From JANSWP01 sp041941305 (GTDB taxonomy: Bacteria; Bacteroidota; Bacteroidia; Chitinophagales; Saprospiraceae), in contig JBGTQJ010000005.1 in the NCBI GenBank assembly GCA_041941305.1, positions 62,001-126,000 on the forward strand: a stretch of 64,000 bases of DNA, in the 5' to 3' direction. The stretch's first letter is position 1. Each line of letters begins with the position of its first letter. The notes under the pieces were generated by a model. That model had not been told where the DNA came from and did no database searches. It saw only the letters and a list, made by a program, of their open reading frames with translations. Below, in pieces: positions 17,188 to 26,434 of this stretch. The position numbers and the translations under genes were made by a program.

Positions 17188-18075
17188 TTAATGGACGACC
17201 CAAACAGGTTTTTCCCGAAACTTCCCGACCAAAGTTTCCGTTACGCTTCCATAAATGAAATGCTCCCAGGCGGAATGCCCTTTTGCTCCCATGACAATCA
17301 GGTCTGTAGGATTATTTTTGGCGAAGTCTTCAATCCACTTTGCGGGAGAATTGAGGTCATCTTCAATAAAAGTAGGTTGTATTTTAGAAGCAGGCAAATC
17401 GTATTTCTTCAGAAAATTTTCATAATGCTCTTCAGCTGCATCCATCAATAACCTTCTGAAACCTTCATTTTGAAGATCTTCCAGGTAGTAGTTTGGAGGT
17501 GGCATGCCTACAGCATAGAATGCTTTTACCGATATTTCATTCAATGGATTCTTAAATTTCAGCGCCGTTTGTAGAGCCCTTGCAGAATACTCAGAAAAAT
17601 CCATCGGCACTAAGATGTTTTGAACTTTTTTAGTCGCATTTTCCGGTACAAATATCACACTGGCTTTGCTTTTTCGGGCTACTCTCTTGGCAGTGATGCC
17701 ACTTCCTTCGCTTTCATTTTTATGACCTACGATCAACAAATCAATATTTTTTACTTCCAGCCAATGCATCAATTTTTTATAAGGATTACCTTCAATGACT
17801 TCTACCTGAATATCTACGCCTGGTGTTTCGCCAAAACAGGCTTGGATATTTTCTGCCAGTTTATCCCGTACTTTTTCATCCACAGGATATTCAGGATTGA
17901 ATAGCTTGTGAAATTCCACCGATACATTTTTGGGCATTGTGAAATCTGGAATAATGTGCAAAAAGTAAATTTTCTCGATGTCTAATTGCTTCGAAATGAA
18001 GGAACTGTATCGTATCAACTCATCATCCATTGTGGAAAGGTCGAGGGCGACTAAGATTCTTTTGAAGGCGGTCAT
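17188..18075 (-). CDS. Tandem universal stress protein (UspA family)
   Basis: A 295-residue cytoplasmic protein with two Usp domains. Domain 1 starts KRILVALDLSTMDDELIRYS; domain 2 starts QNILVPMDFSEYSARALQTA. The ATP-binding signature G-x2-G-x9-G-S is present only in domain 2 (MGAKGHSAWEHFIYGS); domain 1 has a degenerate IVGHKNESEGS. Such proteins bind nucleotides and are induced by stress; partner and exact role are unknown. It is transcribed divergently from another UspA gene at 18384 with about 310 bases between. Confidence 0.9.
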   Translation of the reverse strand: MTAFKRILVALDLSTMDDELIRYSSFISKQLDIEKIYFLHIIPDFTMPKNVSVEFHKLFNPEYPVDEKVRDKLAENIQACFGETPGVDIQVEVIEGNPYKKLMHWLEVKNIDLLIVGHKNESEGSGITAKRVARKSKASVIFVPENATKKVQNILVPMDFSEYSARALQTALKFKNPLNEISVKAFYAVGMPPPNYYLEDLQNEGFRRLLMDAAEEHYENFLKKYDLPASKIQPTFIEDDLNSPAKWIEDFAKNNPTDLIVMGAKGHSAWEHFIYGSVTETLVGKFREKPVWVVH

Positions 18076-18383
18076 TTCATTGTGTTTTTGGTTTCTACGG
18101 TATTTTGATAACTCAAATTATCATAGAAAAGAACTGATGATTCTTTGAATTCCAGCATCAAAAAACCGGCGGATTATCCTTCCCGCCGGTGATTTTAACA
18201 ACTCGTAATCCCATGAACGATTTTATTATGCATTAGTAGTGATCGTAGTTCAAAATTACCCTTCAAATGGGGAGTTGACGGTGATAAATGTCAATGTGGA
18301 TGGTGATTTTAATCAGGATTTAAAGAGCCCCACAGAGGTAATTTTATTCAGTCAATTATTGAGAAATCAACCAATTTACAGGC
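18076..18383. other. Divergent control region between two UspA genes
   Basis: The 308-base gap contains a hairpin CCGGCGG / CCGCCGG at 18166-18189 with a ten-base loop, flanked by A and T runs. No gene is convincing here: a frame at 18239-18439 overlaps the UspA start and resembles nothing. Any shared regulator of the two stress genes should bind in this gap. Confidence 0.4.
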
Positions 18384-19193
18384 ATGAAAAAAATATTGTT
18401 TCCTACCGACTTCTCTCCAGCAGCTCAAAATGCATTTGATTTCGCAAAAAAAATGGCTGTTGATTTAAATGGTAAAATTGATGTATTAAATGTTTACGGG
18501 CTTCCAGCTGTGGATGCCAGTAGCGTTCCGCCAGAATACATCCAGCAAATGCTCGATGAACACAAAGAAGTAGTAACCAAAAAGTTGGATGCTTTTGTGG
18601 GCGAAGGGACCAATGGATTGGTAGGAGAAAAATTTGCTGAATATGGTTTGTTTGTGGCGCATGAAGTAAAAGATTATGTGAAGAAAAACAACCACGATTT
18701 GGTGGTTATGGGAACAAAAGGGGAACGGAATGTACTGGCGAAAATGATGGGTAGTGCGACTACTGAAACCATGATGACTGCTCCGAGACCTGTTTTAGCT
18801 GTACCGCCTGATGCAAAATATACAGGCATTAAAAAAATAGCTTATGCGACGGACTTTCATCCTGCCGATGCACCTTCTATTGAGCAATTGATTGAATTTG
18901 CAAAAACCTTTGAAGCGGAAGTTCATTTCGTACATGTGGATGTAGAGAGCAAATACGAGGAACCCGAAATTTCTGCCTTTCTCGACCATTACCCCTTTGA
19001 GTTTACAGACTTTACCCTGGTAAGTGCTAACTCTGTAATGGAAGGACTAGAAAAGTATATTCAAGATAATGATATTGATTTACTGGCACTTTTTATTCCC
19101 AAACGTCGCTTGTGGGAAAGATTGTTCCATGCCAGTTTTACCAAAAAGATGACCTTTCACACAGATATTCCTTTGTTGGTATTTCATGAATAA
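18384..19193 (+). CDS. Tandem universal stress protein (UspA family)
   Basis: A 269-residue two-domain Usp protein. The first domain begins KKILFPTDFSPAAQNAFDFA and keeps the nucleotide-binding pattern G-x2-G-x9-G-S (MGTKGERNVLAKMMGS); the second starts IKKIAYATDFHPADAPSIEQ and lacks it. This is the reverse arrangement of the divergent neighbour at 17188, where the second domain keeps the motif. A Kelch/T9SS protein gene follows after 32 bases and may be cotranscribed. Confidence 0.9.
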   Translation: MKKILFPTDFSPAAQNAFDFAKKMAVDLNGKIDVLNVYGLPAVDASSVPPEYIQQMLDEHKEVVTKKLDAFVGEGTNGLVGEKFAEYGLFVAHEVKDYVKKNNHDLVVMGTKGERNVLAKMMGSATTETMMTAPRPVLAVPPDAKYTGIKKIAYATDFHPADAPSIEQLIEFAKTFEAEVHFVHVDVESKYEEPEISAFLDHYPFEFTDFTLVSANSVMEGLEKYIQDNDIDLLALFIPKRRLWERLFHASFTKKMTFHTDIPLLVFHE

Positions 19194-19225
19194 TTTGGAG
19201 ATAAAAACTTTAAAAATCTATCGAA

Positions 19226-20386
19226 ATGGAGCTAATTAGAGCAATTAAACTACTTGTGTTGGGGTCATTCCTTTCACTAAACTTTTCATCCTTTGTTATT
19301 GCACAAGATGTAGCGTTTACTGAATTGCAAAACTTACCCACTCCAAGGACCTTGTTGACATCAGCAAATGATGGTGAAAATATTTATGTACCCAATGGAT
19401 TTCATGCTCCATCAGATTTTAAGACCAATGTTCTGAAATATAACATTGCCACAGATACCTGGTCTGAGTTTGTTCCATTGACGATTCCTAAACGTTGGGC
19501 CTCTTCTGCTATTATTGGCAATTCACTTTATATTTTTAATGGCCAGGCATTTAGTGGGGCGTATAATAACAAACTTGAAGTGGTTAATTTAGAGACTGGG
19601 GCAGTGTCTTTTTCAACGGACAATCCTCATCCCGGGAACAAAGCAGGCGTAGCTACCTGGGATGGAAAGATATACAGTTTTGGAGGAGAAATAGGTCCAA
19701 ACCTCTATTCCAATAAATTATATGAGTTTGACCCACAAACTGAAGTTTGGACGGAATTGGCAGATATGCCTGTAGCTTTGGAGACCAAAGGTGAAATCAT
19801 CAGTGGCAAACTGTATGTCTTTGGAGGATACAATGGAAGTGTATCAGATAGAATTGATGTTTATGATATAGCAACAAATACCTGGGAAGCTTCTTATACA
19901 ATGCCGGTTGGCGTTTCTGCACACGCGACAGCTGTTATTGATGACAAAATATACCTGGTTGGGGATTATGCCAATCTTACTTTCCTGGCTTTATATGATG
20001 TTTACAACAATAGTTTTATAGAATTGACGAGCAATCTCATCCCCAGAAGGCACTGTGCTGCAGAAGGAGTGAATGGAAAACTCTATACCATAGGAGGCAA
20101 TACTTCGACTGGCACGCTTACTAGTGTACAGGTCGCAGATATTCTATCGGGGGTTAGTGAACCTATTTTTGAAATTGTCAATATTTATCCCAATCCAACT
20201 TTTGATGTTCTACATTGGGATATTGATTTTGAAGTAGTTAAAATAATTGATGTAACTGGAAAAACTATAGAAGAAATAGATGGGACATTCAGGAAAATAA
20301 GTGTAGGACGATACACTGAGGGTATTTATTTATTGATGGGTAGAAAGAACGACAAATGGTATTCATACAAGTGGGTTAAAAAATAA
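19226..20386 (+). CDS. Secreted Kelch-repeat protein with T9SS sorting domain
   Basis: A 386-residue protein with an N-terminal signal peptide ending near FVIAQD. It contains about five to six Kelch repeats (for example LYIFNGQAFSGAYNNKLEVV, IYSFGGEIG, LYVFGGYNGSVSDRIDVYD, LYTIGGNTSTGTL), which should fold as a beta-propeller. The C-terminal ~75 residues (IVNIYPNPTFDVLHWD ... VKIIDVTGKTIEEID ... YTEGIYLL) form a type-A T9SS sorting domain, so the protein should be exported across the outer membrane and attached to the cell surface or released. Ligand unknown. Confidence 0.88.
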   Translation: MELIRAIKLLVLGSFLSLNFSSFVIAQDVAFTELQNLPTPRTLLTSANDGENIYVPNGFHAPSDFKTNVLKYNIATDTWSEFVPLTIPKRWASSAIIGNSLYIFNGQAFSGAYNNKLEVVNLETGAVSFSTDNPHPGNKAGVATWDGKIYSFGGEIGPNLYSNKLYEFDPQTEVWTELADMPVALETKGEIISGKLYVFGGYNGSVSDRIDVYDIATNTWEASYTMPVGVSAHATAVIDDKIYLVGDYANLTFLALYDVYNNSFIELTSNLIPRRHCAAEGVNGKLYTIGGNTSTGTLTSVQVADILSGVSEPIFEIVNIYPNPTFDVLHWDIDFEVVKIIDVTGKTIEEIDGTFRKISVGRYTEGIYLLMGRKNDKWYSYKWVKK

Positions 20387-20638
20387 AAACCATTTTAAAA
20401 TATATGGTTTCTATACTGGCGCGCCTTAGATGTTTTAGCTCTTCAAGATTTCTCAGCTCTTGGAGAGCTTTCTTATTTGAGAAAACGTGTAATAAAGTCA
20501 TCTAGTAATGCACGGCTAAGGAAAGCCGTAACCGGATTAATTGATCAAAAAACATAAGCCAGGAACCTTATTGGAGGTAATTGTTAAAGAGCCCTTATTT
20601 TTATGTTTTTCTAAAAACCTCTCAAGAAAATATCCTTT

Positions 20639-22096
20639 ATGCAAAAATTGCTCATCTTCCTGTTTCCCGTCTTAACTCTGGTAAATTGTCAAAATAACCA
20701 ATTGGAATACCCAAATATCATTTACATCCTGGCGGACGACATGGGATATGGAGATATAAAGGCATTAAATTCCAATAGTAAGATTTCAACTCCAAATTTG
20801 GATAGGATAGTAAAAGAGGGCATGCATTTTACGGATGCCCATTCTCCTTCGGCTGTTTGTACTCCCACCCGATATGGCATTTTGACTGGGAGGTATTGTT
20901 TCCGGACTAAATTGAAAAGAGGTGTCTTGGTGGGCTATGACTCTAGTTTGATTGCTCCTGAAAGAATGACTGTTGGTAAGCTGTTACAAAAAGCTGGTTA
21001 TCATACTGCTTGTATCGGAAAATGGCATTTGGGCTTGGATTGGGCAAAAAAAGATATGGAAAAGCCACTACTGGTGGGAAGTCAATGGGACAACCCAAAT
21101 ACAGAAAATGTAAACTATACGGCCCAAATAGAAGGAGGACCTGTAGATCGGGGTTTTGACTATAGTTATATCATACCCTCTTCATTGGATATTGCTCCTT
21201 ATTGCTACATCGAAGATCGCCATTTAACAAAACCTATCAGTAGGAAAATTGAAGGCAACAATGAGCCTAGAGGTGTTTTTTGGCGAACTGCAGATATTCA
21301 AGAGGATTTTAGACTGGAAGAAACGCTGGGACATTTAACGAATAAGGCAGTGGAGTACATTCGTAATGTCAACGAAGCCAAGCCCTTCTTCTTATATTTT
21401 CCATTAACTGCTCCTCATACCCCCTGGTTGCCAGTGGATAGTGTGCTTGGAAATTCAGGAGCGGGCATTTATGGGGATTTTGTTGTAGAAGTAGATAATG
21501 CAATGGGCAAAATTTTAAAAATTCTGGAGGACAAGAACATTTCAGAAAACACACTTGTCATTTTTACTAGTGACAATGGTTCTCATTGGACGGAGTCTGA
21601 CAAAAAACTTTTCCCGCATCTTGCCAATCACGTTTTTAGGGGCATGAAATCAGATGCCTGGGAGGGAGGGCACCGGGTTCCTTTTTTGGCTCGCTGGCCA
21701 GGGAACATTCGTGCAAACTCAAAGAGCGATGAGGTGATTTGTTTGACAGATTTACTTGCAACTTGTGCAGCAATCACAAATCAGGCACTGGAAGGAGGGG
21801 ATGTAGAGGATAGCTACAATATTTTGCCTTATTTTTTGGGAGAAACATTAGGGAAGCCAATTAGGGATGTCACCATTCACCATTCCATCAGTGGAAAATT
21901 TGCGATTCGAAAAGGAAAGTGGAAGTTCATCAATGCAGAAGGTTCCGGAGGTTGGACTTATAAAGGTGTAGAAGAAGAGCCACCCGGACAATTATACGAT
22001 ATGGAAAATGATTTTGGAGAGCAAGAAAATTTGTACGAGCAATTTCCAGAAGTTGTAAATGATTTGAAAGTTGAATTAGAGCGATATGAACAGTAG
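20639..22096 (+). CDS. Sulfatase (arylsulfatase family, Cys type)
   Basis: A 485-residue secreted or lipid-anchored sulfatase that hydrolyses sulfate esters. The signal peptide ends in LTLVNCQNN, where Cys18 could be lipidated. Metal-binding DD is in YILADDMGYGDI; the formylglycine motif is C74-TPTR (AVCTPTRYGILTGRY), so activation requires a formylglycine-generating enzyme encoded elsewhere. The second metal site is IFTSDNGSHW. The C-terminus has the usual IRKGKWKFINAEG...LYDMENDFGEQENL block. In marine Bacteroidota such enzymes act on sulfated polysaccharides; the substrate class cannot be read here. Confidence 0.93.
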   Translation: MQKLLIFLFPVLTLVNCQNNQLEYPNIIYILADDMGYGDIKALNSNSKISTPNLDRIVKEGMHFTDAHSPSAVCTPTRYGILTGRYCFRTKLKRGVLVGYDSSLIAPERMTVGKLLQKAGYHTACIGKWHLGLDWAKKDMEKPLLVGSQWDNPNTENVNYTAQIEGGPVDRGFDYSYIIPSSLDIAPYCYIEDRHLTKPISRKIEGNNEPRGVFWRTADIQEDFRLEETLGHLTNKAVEYIRNVNEAKPFFLYFPLTAPHTPWLPVDSVLGNSGAGIYGDFVVEVDNAMGKILKILEDKNISENTLVIFTSDNGSHWTESDKKLFPHLANHVFRGMKSDAWEGGHRVPFLARWPGNIRANSKSDEVICLTDLLATCAAITNQALEGGDVEDSYNILPYFLGETLGKPIRDVTIHHSISGKFAIRKGKWKFINAEGSGGWTYKGVEEEPPGQLYDMENDFGEQENLYEQFPEVVNDLKVELERYEQ

Positions 22097-22174
22097 AGAA
22101 ACATGAGTCATCCTAAATTTTGTTGATAAAAACCCTTTTGTTTTTTTCGTTTTTAATTCTTTGATAATCAACCT

Positions 22175-22226
22175 GTTGCGGGGTGCGCGTTGTGGGTTGA
22201 CCTGCCCGCAACGCGCACCCCGCAAC
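22175..22226. terminator. GC-rich hairpin between convergent genes
   Basis: GTTGCGGGGTGCGCGTTG at 22175 pairs with CAACGCGCACCCCGCAAC ending at 22226, a very stable 18-bp-plus stem in an otherwise AT-rich gap between the convergent sulfatase and RNase HII genes. It may terminate both transcripts or be a REP-like element. Confidence 0.7.
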
Positions 22227-22262
22227 AAAAGTACATGACATAGTGAGTTGAAATTCAATGAT

Positions 22263-22946
22263 TTAAGATGATATCTGAAAATTGGGGATTGCTCTTGTTT
22301 CCTCTTCAAATAGTTTTCCCTGTACAACATCTGGCAACAATCGAAATGACCTTCTATGCCATTTAGTAGCTCCAAACAATCGAATGGCTTCTCGGTGCGC
22401 CTTGGTAGGATAGCCTTTATTTTTCTCCCATGCGTAATTTGGAAATTGAACAGCCAATTGTTTCATGTGCTCATCCCTGTAGGTTTTTGCCAAAACCGAG
22501 GCAGCTGCAATAGACAAATATTTTCCATCGCCTTTGATAATGCAATGATGAGCAATGTTTTTGTAGGGCTTAAAACGATTGCCGTCGATCAATAAACTAG
22601 TGGGCTGAATAGATAAACCATCCACCGCTCGATGCATTGCCAAATAGGAGGCATTTAAAATATTGATATTGTCAATTTCGGTAGGAGTACATTGGGCAAC
22701 CTTCCAGGCTAGCGCTTCTGTTTCAATGATTGGACGAAGCGTATCTCTTTGTTTTTCAGTAAGTTGTTTGGAGTCATTTAATAAGGGATGTTTGAAGTCT
22801 TTTGGTAAAATCACTGCAGCTGCATATACAGGACCCGCCAAACAACCACGCCCGGCTTCATCGCAACCAGCCTCTGTTTCATTTTCGTTTAGAAAGGGTT
22901 GGAGCATATTGGGAAAAAATTGATAATAAGAATTTCTAAATTCCAC
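22263..22946 (-). CDS. rnhB: Ribonuclease HII
   Basis: A 227-residue endonuclease that cuts the RNA strand of RNA-DNA hybrids and removes misincorporated ribonucleotides. The catalytic acidic residues are in GCDEAGRGCLAGPV (DEAGRG motif) near the N-terminus and in LLIDGNRF; SIAAASVLAKTYRDEHM and GYPTKAHREAI are the standard downstream blocks. Length is slightly above the usual ~200. It follows a lipoprotein-dehydrogenase gene transcribed in the same direction but separated by a 90-base spacer containing the hairpin ACAGGGTT-CAA-AACCCTGT (22995-23013). Confidence 0.96.
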   Translation of the reverse strand: MEFRNSYYQFFPNMLQPFLNENETEAGCDEAGRGCLAGPVYAAAVILPKDFKHPLLNDSKQLTEKQRDTLRPIIETEALAWKVAQCTPTEIDNINILNASYLAMHRAVDGLSIQPTSLLIDGNRFKPYKNIAHHCIIKGDGKYLSIAAASVLAKTYRDEHMKQLAVQFPNYAWEKNKGYPTKAHREAIRLFGATKWHRRSFRLLPDVVQGKLFEEETRAIPNFQISS

Positions 22947-23037
22947 ATTACGAAGTACTAGGTTTTGAGTACTGTAATTTTTCCGAGAAGTTGAATTACA
23001 GGGTTCAAAACCCTGTTACTCGTAGATTCAAAATATC

Positions 23038-24186
23038 TTACCTGGAATAAGAAATTCGATAAATCATGTCTGCGAAATCATCTGAAACCAACATAGAACC
23101 ATCTGGTAGGAATTCTAAATCTACGGGACGACCCCAGGGTTCATCGCTTTCTTTGTCCAGCCAACCATCAGCAAATGTAATATAGCTGGTTGCTTTATTG
23201 CCTTCCATTGTGACCATTGATACCTGGTAGCCAATTTTTTTGCTTCGATTCCAGGAACCATGCTCCGCGATAAGTATGTGATTCTTATAGGTATCTGGAA
23301 ATTGTTCACTCGTACAAAATTCCAAGCCAAGAGGGGCAGTATGAGGTCCAAGATTCTGAGCAGGCGGGGTGAAATCCGAGCAAGGATGCTTGTGTCCAAA
23401 TTTCGGATCCGACAAATCTCCCTGGTGACAATAAGGATAACCAAAATGCATTTTATCCTGTGGTGCATGATTCAATTCACAAGCTGGCAAATCATCGCCC
23501 ATCCAATCGCGTCCATTATCTGTGAACCACAACTCCTTTGTATCCGGGTGCCAGGTAAAACCCACTGTATTTCTGATGCCTTTGTGGACGATTTCCAAAC
23601 CACTCCCGTCGGGATTGATTCTGGTAATGGTATTAAATATTTCCTCTGATTCACAAATATTGCAGGGCGCTCCAACCGGAACGTAGAGTTTGCCATCAGG
23701 TCCAAAAGCGATGTATTTCCATCCGTGGTGAGTTTTGGTTGGATATTTATCATTGACTACCTTTAGTTGAGGCGGATTGTCCAAATTGCGCTCAATATTC
23801 TCAAGTTTAGTGATGCGACTTACCTCGGCGATGTACAGGTCTCCATCTTTAAAAGCGACACCATTGGGCATTTTTAATCCTTCAACCAAGGTATATTTTT
23901 TATCAATTTTGAAATCTCCGTCGGTATCTTTCAGCGCATACACAGACCCTACATCTCTGGTGCCGACAAACAAAGTTCCATTAGGCGACAAACACATCGA
24001 ACGAGCATTCTTCACATTATCCGCATAAACGTCAATTTTAAAACCGTTTGGTAAATTGATTCTGTCTAATAGACCTCTGATGCCATCTTCGGAATCAGCA
24101 GCGGCTTTAAGGATACTGTTGCCAGGAGGATTGACGGAGTTGCAGGTTAGGAAAAATACGGAAAGTAAGAGGATCAGGTTTTTCAT
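23038..24186 (-). CDS. PQQ-type sorbosone/glucose dehydrogenase-like lipoprotein
   Basis: A six-bladed-propeller protein of the GSDH (soluble glucose/sorbosone dehydrogenase) family, 382 residues. I chose the ATG at 24186 because it begins a lipoprotein signal peptide (MKNLILLLSVFFLTCNSV); a GTG 63 bases upstream is in frame but adds nothing likely. Signatures: INLPNGFKIDVYADNVKNAR, GTLFVGTRDVGSVYAL, and the region GWKYIAFGPDGKLYVPVGAP followed by several Cys (CNICESEE, CELNHA, CHQGD). In characterised relatives PQQ and Ca2+ are bound at the propeller centre; the physiological sugar or aldose substrate is unknown here. Located in the periplasm or on the surface. Confidence 0.85.
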   Translation of the reverse strand: MKNLILLLSVFFLTCNSVNPPGNSILKAAADSEDGIRGLLDRINLPNGFKIDVYADNVKNARSMCLSPNGTLFVGTRDVGSVYALKDTDGDFKIDKKYTLVEGLKMPNGVAFKDGDLYIAEVSRITKLENIERNLDNPPQLKVVNDKYPTKTHHGWKYIAFGPDGKLYVPVGAPCNICESEEIFNTITRINPDGSGLEIVHKGIRNTVGFTWHPDTKELWFTDNGRDWMGDDLPACELNHAPQDKMHFGYPYCHQGDLSDPKFGHKHPCSDFTPPAQNLGPHTAPLGLEFCTSEQFPDTYKNHILIAEHGSWNRSKKIGYQVSMVTMEGNKATSYITFADGWLDKESDEPWGRPVDLEFLPDGSMLVSDDFADMIYRISYSR

Positions 24187-24260
24187 AAGAATTGTTCTAG
24201 TTTTAAACAAGAGTTGGACAAAATTAACAAATGAGGCTGGACATCGCACAGCGATGGGAG

Positions 24261-24350
24261 AAAATTGCCGCCATAAGGCGGCAATTTTAATTATTAGGGG
24301 GACATTTTTTGATGATTTTCCAGACGGAAAATCATCAAAAAATGTCCCCC
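24261..24350. repeat. Two adjacent perfect hairpins
   Basis: Hairpin 1 (24261-24288): AAAATTGCCGCC / GGCGGCAATTTT with ATAA loop. Hairpin 2 (24297-24350): a perfect 25-bp stem starting GGGGGACATTTTTTGATG, four-base loop AGAC. They lie between the LVIVD gene (stop 24385) and the dehydrogenase start, on the path of the LVIVD transcript, so they could act as its terminator. A GGGGACATTTTTT fragment recurs at 33544. Confidence 0.8.
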
Positions 24351-24384
24351 CTTAATTATTATTCAGTTTTATTTCAAACATGAA

Positions 24385-26319
24385 TTATTCAATCAGTATC
24401 TTTTTGGTCAATACTTTATCGTTGGAAAACAGTTTCAAAAAATAAAGACCAGAAGGGAAATCTCCTACATCCACACTTAGGTTTGCACTGTTGGTTGGAA
24501 TCTCACTTTCCATTAGTTTTCGTCCATCAGTTGCCAATAGAACAACTTGCAGGTCTTCATTAAAAGGCTGTTCAAAAACAATGTTCAGGTTTTCCGAAAC
24601 GGGGTTCGGGAAAATCTGTAGCCCAGGAATCGACAATTCTGAGACAGCACTTTCAATAAATGTTTTAAACTGAAAAATATCTGAGTAAGAGGCTCCACAA
24701 TCATTGTTTAGATGTATCCGCCAGTAGTAAGTCTTACCTTCTTCCAAAACCAATGGCGACACTAAATTATTATTAATAAAAGAGCCTTCAAATAGAATGG
24801 TATTATCAAAGTTGGTATCACTGGTAGCGAGTGCAAATTGATAAGGCGTTATGAAGGGGTCGAAAGCTGGCGACCAGGAAAATAGCGGCTCAAGTACCAC
24901 GTCTTCTTCATTATCGGTAGGAGATTGCAATACTACTGCTTCGGCTACATCCAGAACGGTAAGGCTCAAACTGCCTTCTCCACTGTTTATATTATCGGTA
25001 GCCAGAAAAGTGATGTCGAAGTCCCCGACTTCTCCAAGATTGGCAAAGGTGACAACAACGGTAGTTCCAGGAGCAGCCGGGTTTTCACTAAAGGTTGCTG
25101 TTGCCCCAGCAGGTAGTCCGTCCACAGACAGATGAACATCGCTTTCAAAATCACTACTCAATTTCATTTCAAAGGTCAACTCTTCATTTCGGCAAGTCTC
25201 AACTTCTTGAAATTCGGGTAGGGTGAAGTATTTGGAGAATCCGACTACATACAAGCCGTTATTCATATCGGAAACCAAAATATTACCGGAAGGCAAAAAA
25301 GGATAAACTCCCCAGGCTCCCTGGAAAAAACTGTTATTGGCTGCTTCATAAGTATCGTAATACGTTACCCTACATGGCTCCACTGGATTGGAAATATCAT
25401 ATACCTGGATACCATCGTAATAATAAGAAACATATAAATAATGATCGTCAACAATTGCATTATGGGCAATTTGATTGAAAGTGGATTCTGCATCGAAAAG
25501 AGCAACTACCTGCATATCAGCAGGGTCAGTGACATCAACTGCTTTTACCGCCATGCCATGCGTTTCATCGCACAAATAGTAGGTATTTCCGTCATTTGAC
25601 AGCCAGCCTGCATGGTTGTACCCTTGTTGCGGATAACTGGTCATTGTGCCCAAAAGAACAGGGCTTGCAGGAATGGTAAAATCAACTACATAAAATCCAG
25701 AATTACCACAATTTAAGTAGGCAATATTATCTCTAACATAGCAATCATGCACTCGAGGAATCGGGAAGGGCGTATTATTGGTGAATTGGGCCAGGAAAGT
25801 TGGGACCTCTGGATTGGCAAGAGATAACAAGAGCAAACTATTGCCACCGCTGCCACCACAACTGTACAAAACCTGGTTGGTAGAATCAATGAAGATGTTA
25901 TGCGAACGTGTAAAAAACTCATTGGAATCATAAACCAAATCGACACTTGTCGGTAAATTATTCATATTGATGACCTGTAAGGTGCTGGGACCTTCATCAG
26001 CTACTGTGTACAAATAGCCATTGTGACTGTGATAGTCTCGATGTACTAAATTGTCTCCAATCGCAGCGCCTTCAACAAAAGCTACTTCTGTTGGATTGGT
26101 TGGATCTGCCAAAGAAATAAAATGAACACCCTCGGTAGAACCCATGATGGCATATTCGACACCATTGACCACGGTTCCCCAAACATCATTGTAGCGGCTA
26201 TCGAGCCAGGAGGTAGGTATCAGATCTGGATTTTCCCAATGTCCCAAAAGGTCAGCTTCAAATTGAGCAAAAGAAAGTGTTGGAATTACAAATAATAATG
26301 CTAGTAGCTGTTGTTTCAT
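24385..26319 (-). CDS. Choice-of-anchor B / LVIVD-repeat surface protein with T9SS domain
   Basis: Secreted protein of 644 residues starting at the ATG at 26319 (MKQQLLALLFVIPTLSFAQ signal peptide). Residues ~30-370 contain LVIVD-type beta-propeller repeats (YAIMGSTEGVHFISLADPTNP, LYTVADEGPSTLQVINM, AYLNCGNSGFYVVDFTIPASP, YLYVSYYYDGIQVYDISNPVEP), the layout of 'choice-of-anchor B' proteins. Residues ~375-560 are Ig-like or fibronectin-like sandwich domains. The last ~80 residues (IPGLQIFPNPVSENLNIVF ... FPSGLYFLKLF) are a type-A T9SS sorting signal. Function on the surface is unknown. The in-frame start at 26409 would translate a terminator hairpin and is unlikely. Confidence 0.9.
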   Translation of the reverse strand: MKQQLLALLFVIPTLSFAQFEADLLGHWENPDLIPTSWLDSRYNDVWGTVVNGVEYAIMGSTEGVHFISLADPTNPTEVAFVEGAAIGDNLVHRDYHSHNGYLYTVADEGPSTLQVINMNNLPTSVDLVYDSNEFFTRSHNIFIDSTNQVLYSCGGSGGNSLLLLSLANPEVPTFLAQFTNNTPFPIPRVHDCYVRDNIAYLNCGNSGFYVVDFTIPASPVLLGTMTSYPQQGYNHAGWLSNDGNTYYLCDETHGMAVKAVDVTDPADMQVVALFDAESTFNQIAHNAIVDDHYLYVSYYYDGIQVYDISNPVEPCRVTYYDTYEAANNSFFQGAWGVYPFLPSGNILVSDMNNGLYVVGFSKYFTLPEFQEVETCRNEELTFEMKLSSDFESDVHLSVDGLPAGATATFSENPAAPGTTVVVTFANLGEVGDFDITFLATDNINSGEGSLSLTVLDVAEAVVLQSPTDNEEDVVLEPLFSWSPAFDPFITPYQFALATSDTNFDNTILFEGSFINNNLVSPLVLEEGKTYYWRIHLNNDCGASYSDIFQFKTFIESAVSELSIPGLQIFPNPVSENLNIVFEQPFNEDLQVVLLATDGRKLMESEIPTNSANLSVDVGDFPSGLYFLKLFSNDKVLTKKILIE

Positions 26320-26370
26320 GTTAAGTATATTTTTGAAAGCGTATTTTTCATACGACTTTATTGGACAAAA

Positions 26371-26406
26371 AAATCCGCTCAAAGATGTATGATTTTGAGC
26401 GGATTT
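26371..26406 (-). terminator. Intrinsic terminator of fabI
   Basis: Perfect 13-bp stem AAATCCGCTCAAA / TTTGAGCGGATTT, followed in the minus direction by a run of T (from A's at 26367-26373). It is about 30 bases past the fabI stop. Confidence 0.85.
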
Positions 26407-26434
26407 CATGTCAGCCAGTTAGCGAGAATATTGA

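Noticed and set aside
23260..23649. 129-codon frame opposite the sorbosone-dehydrogenase-like gene
   Set aside because: It is entirely antisense to a well-supported gene with intact motifs; composition is that of a shadow frame.
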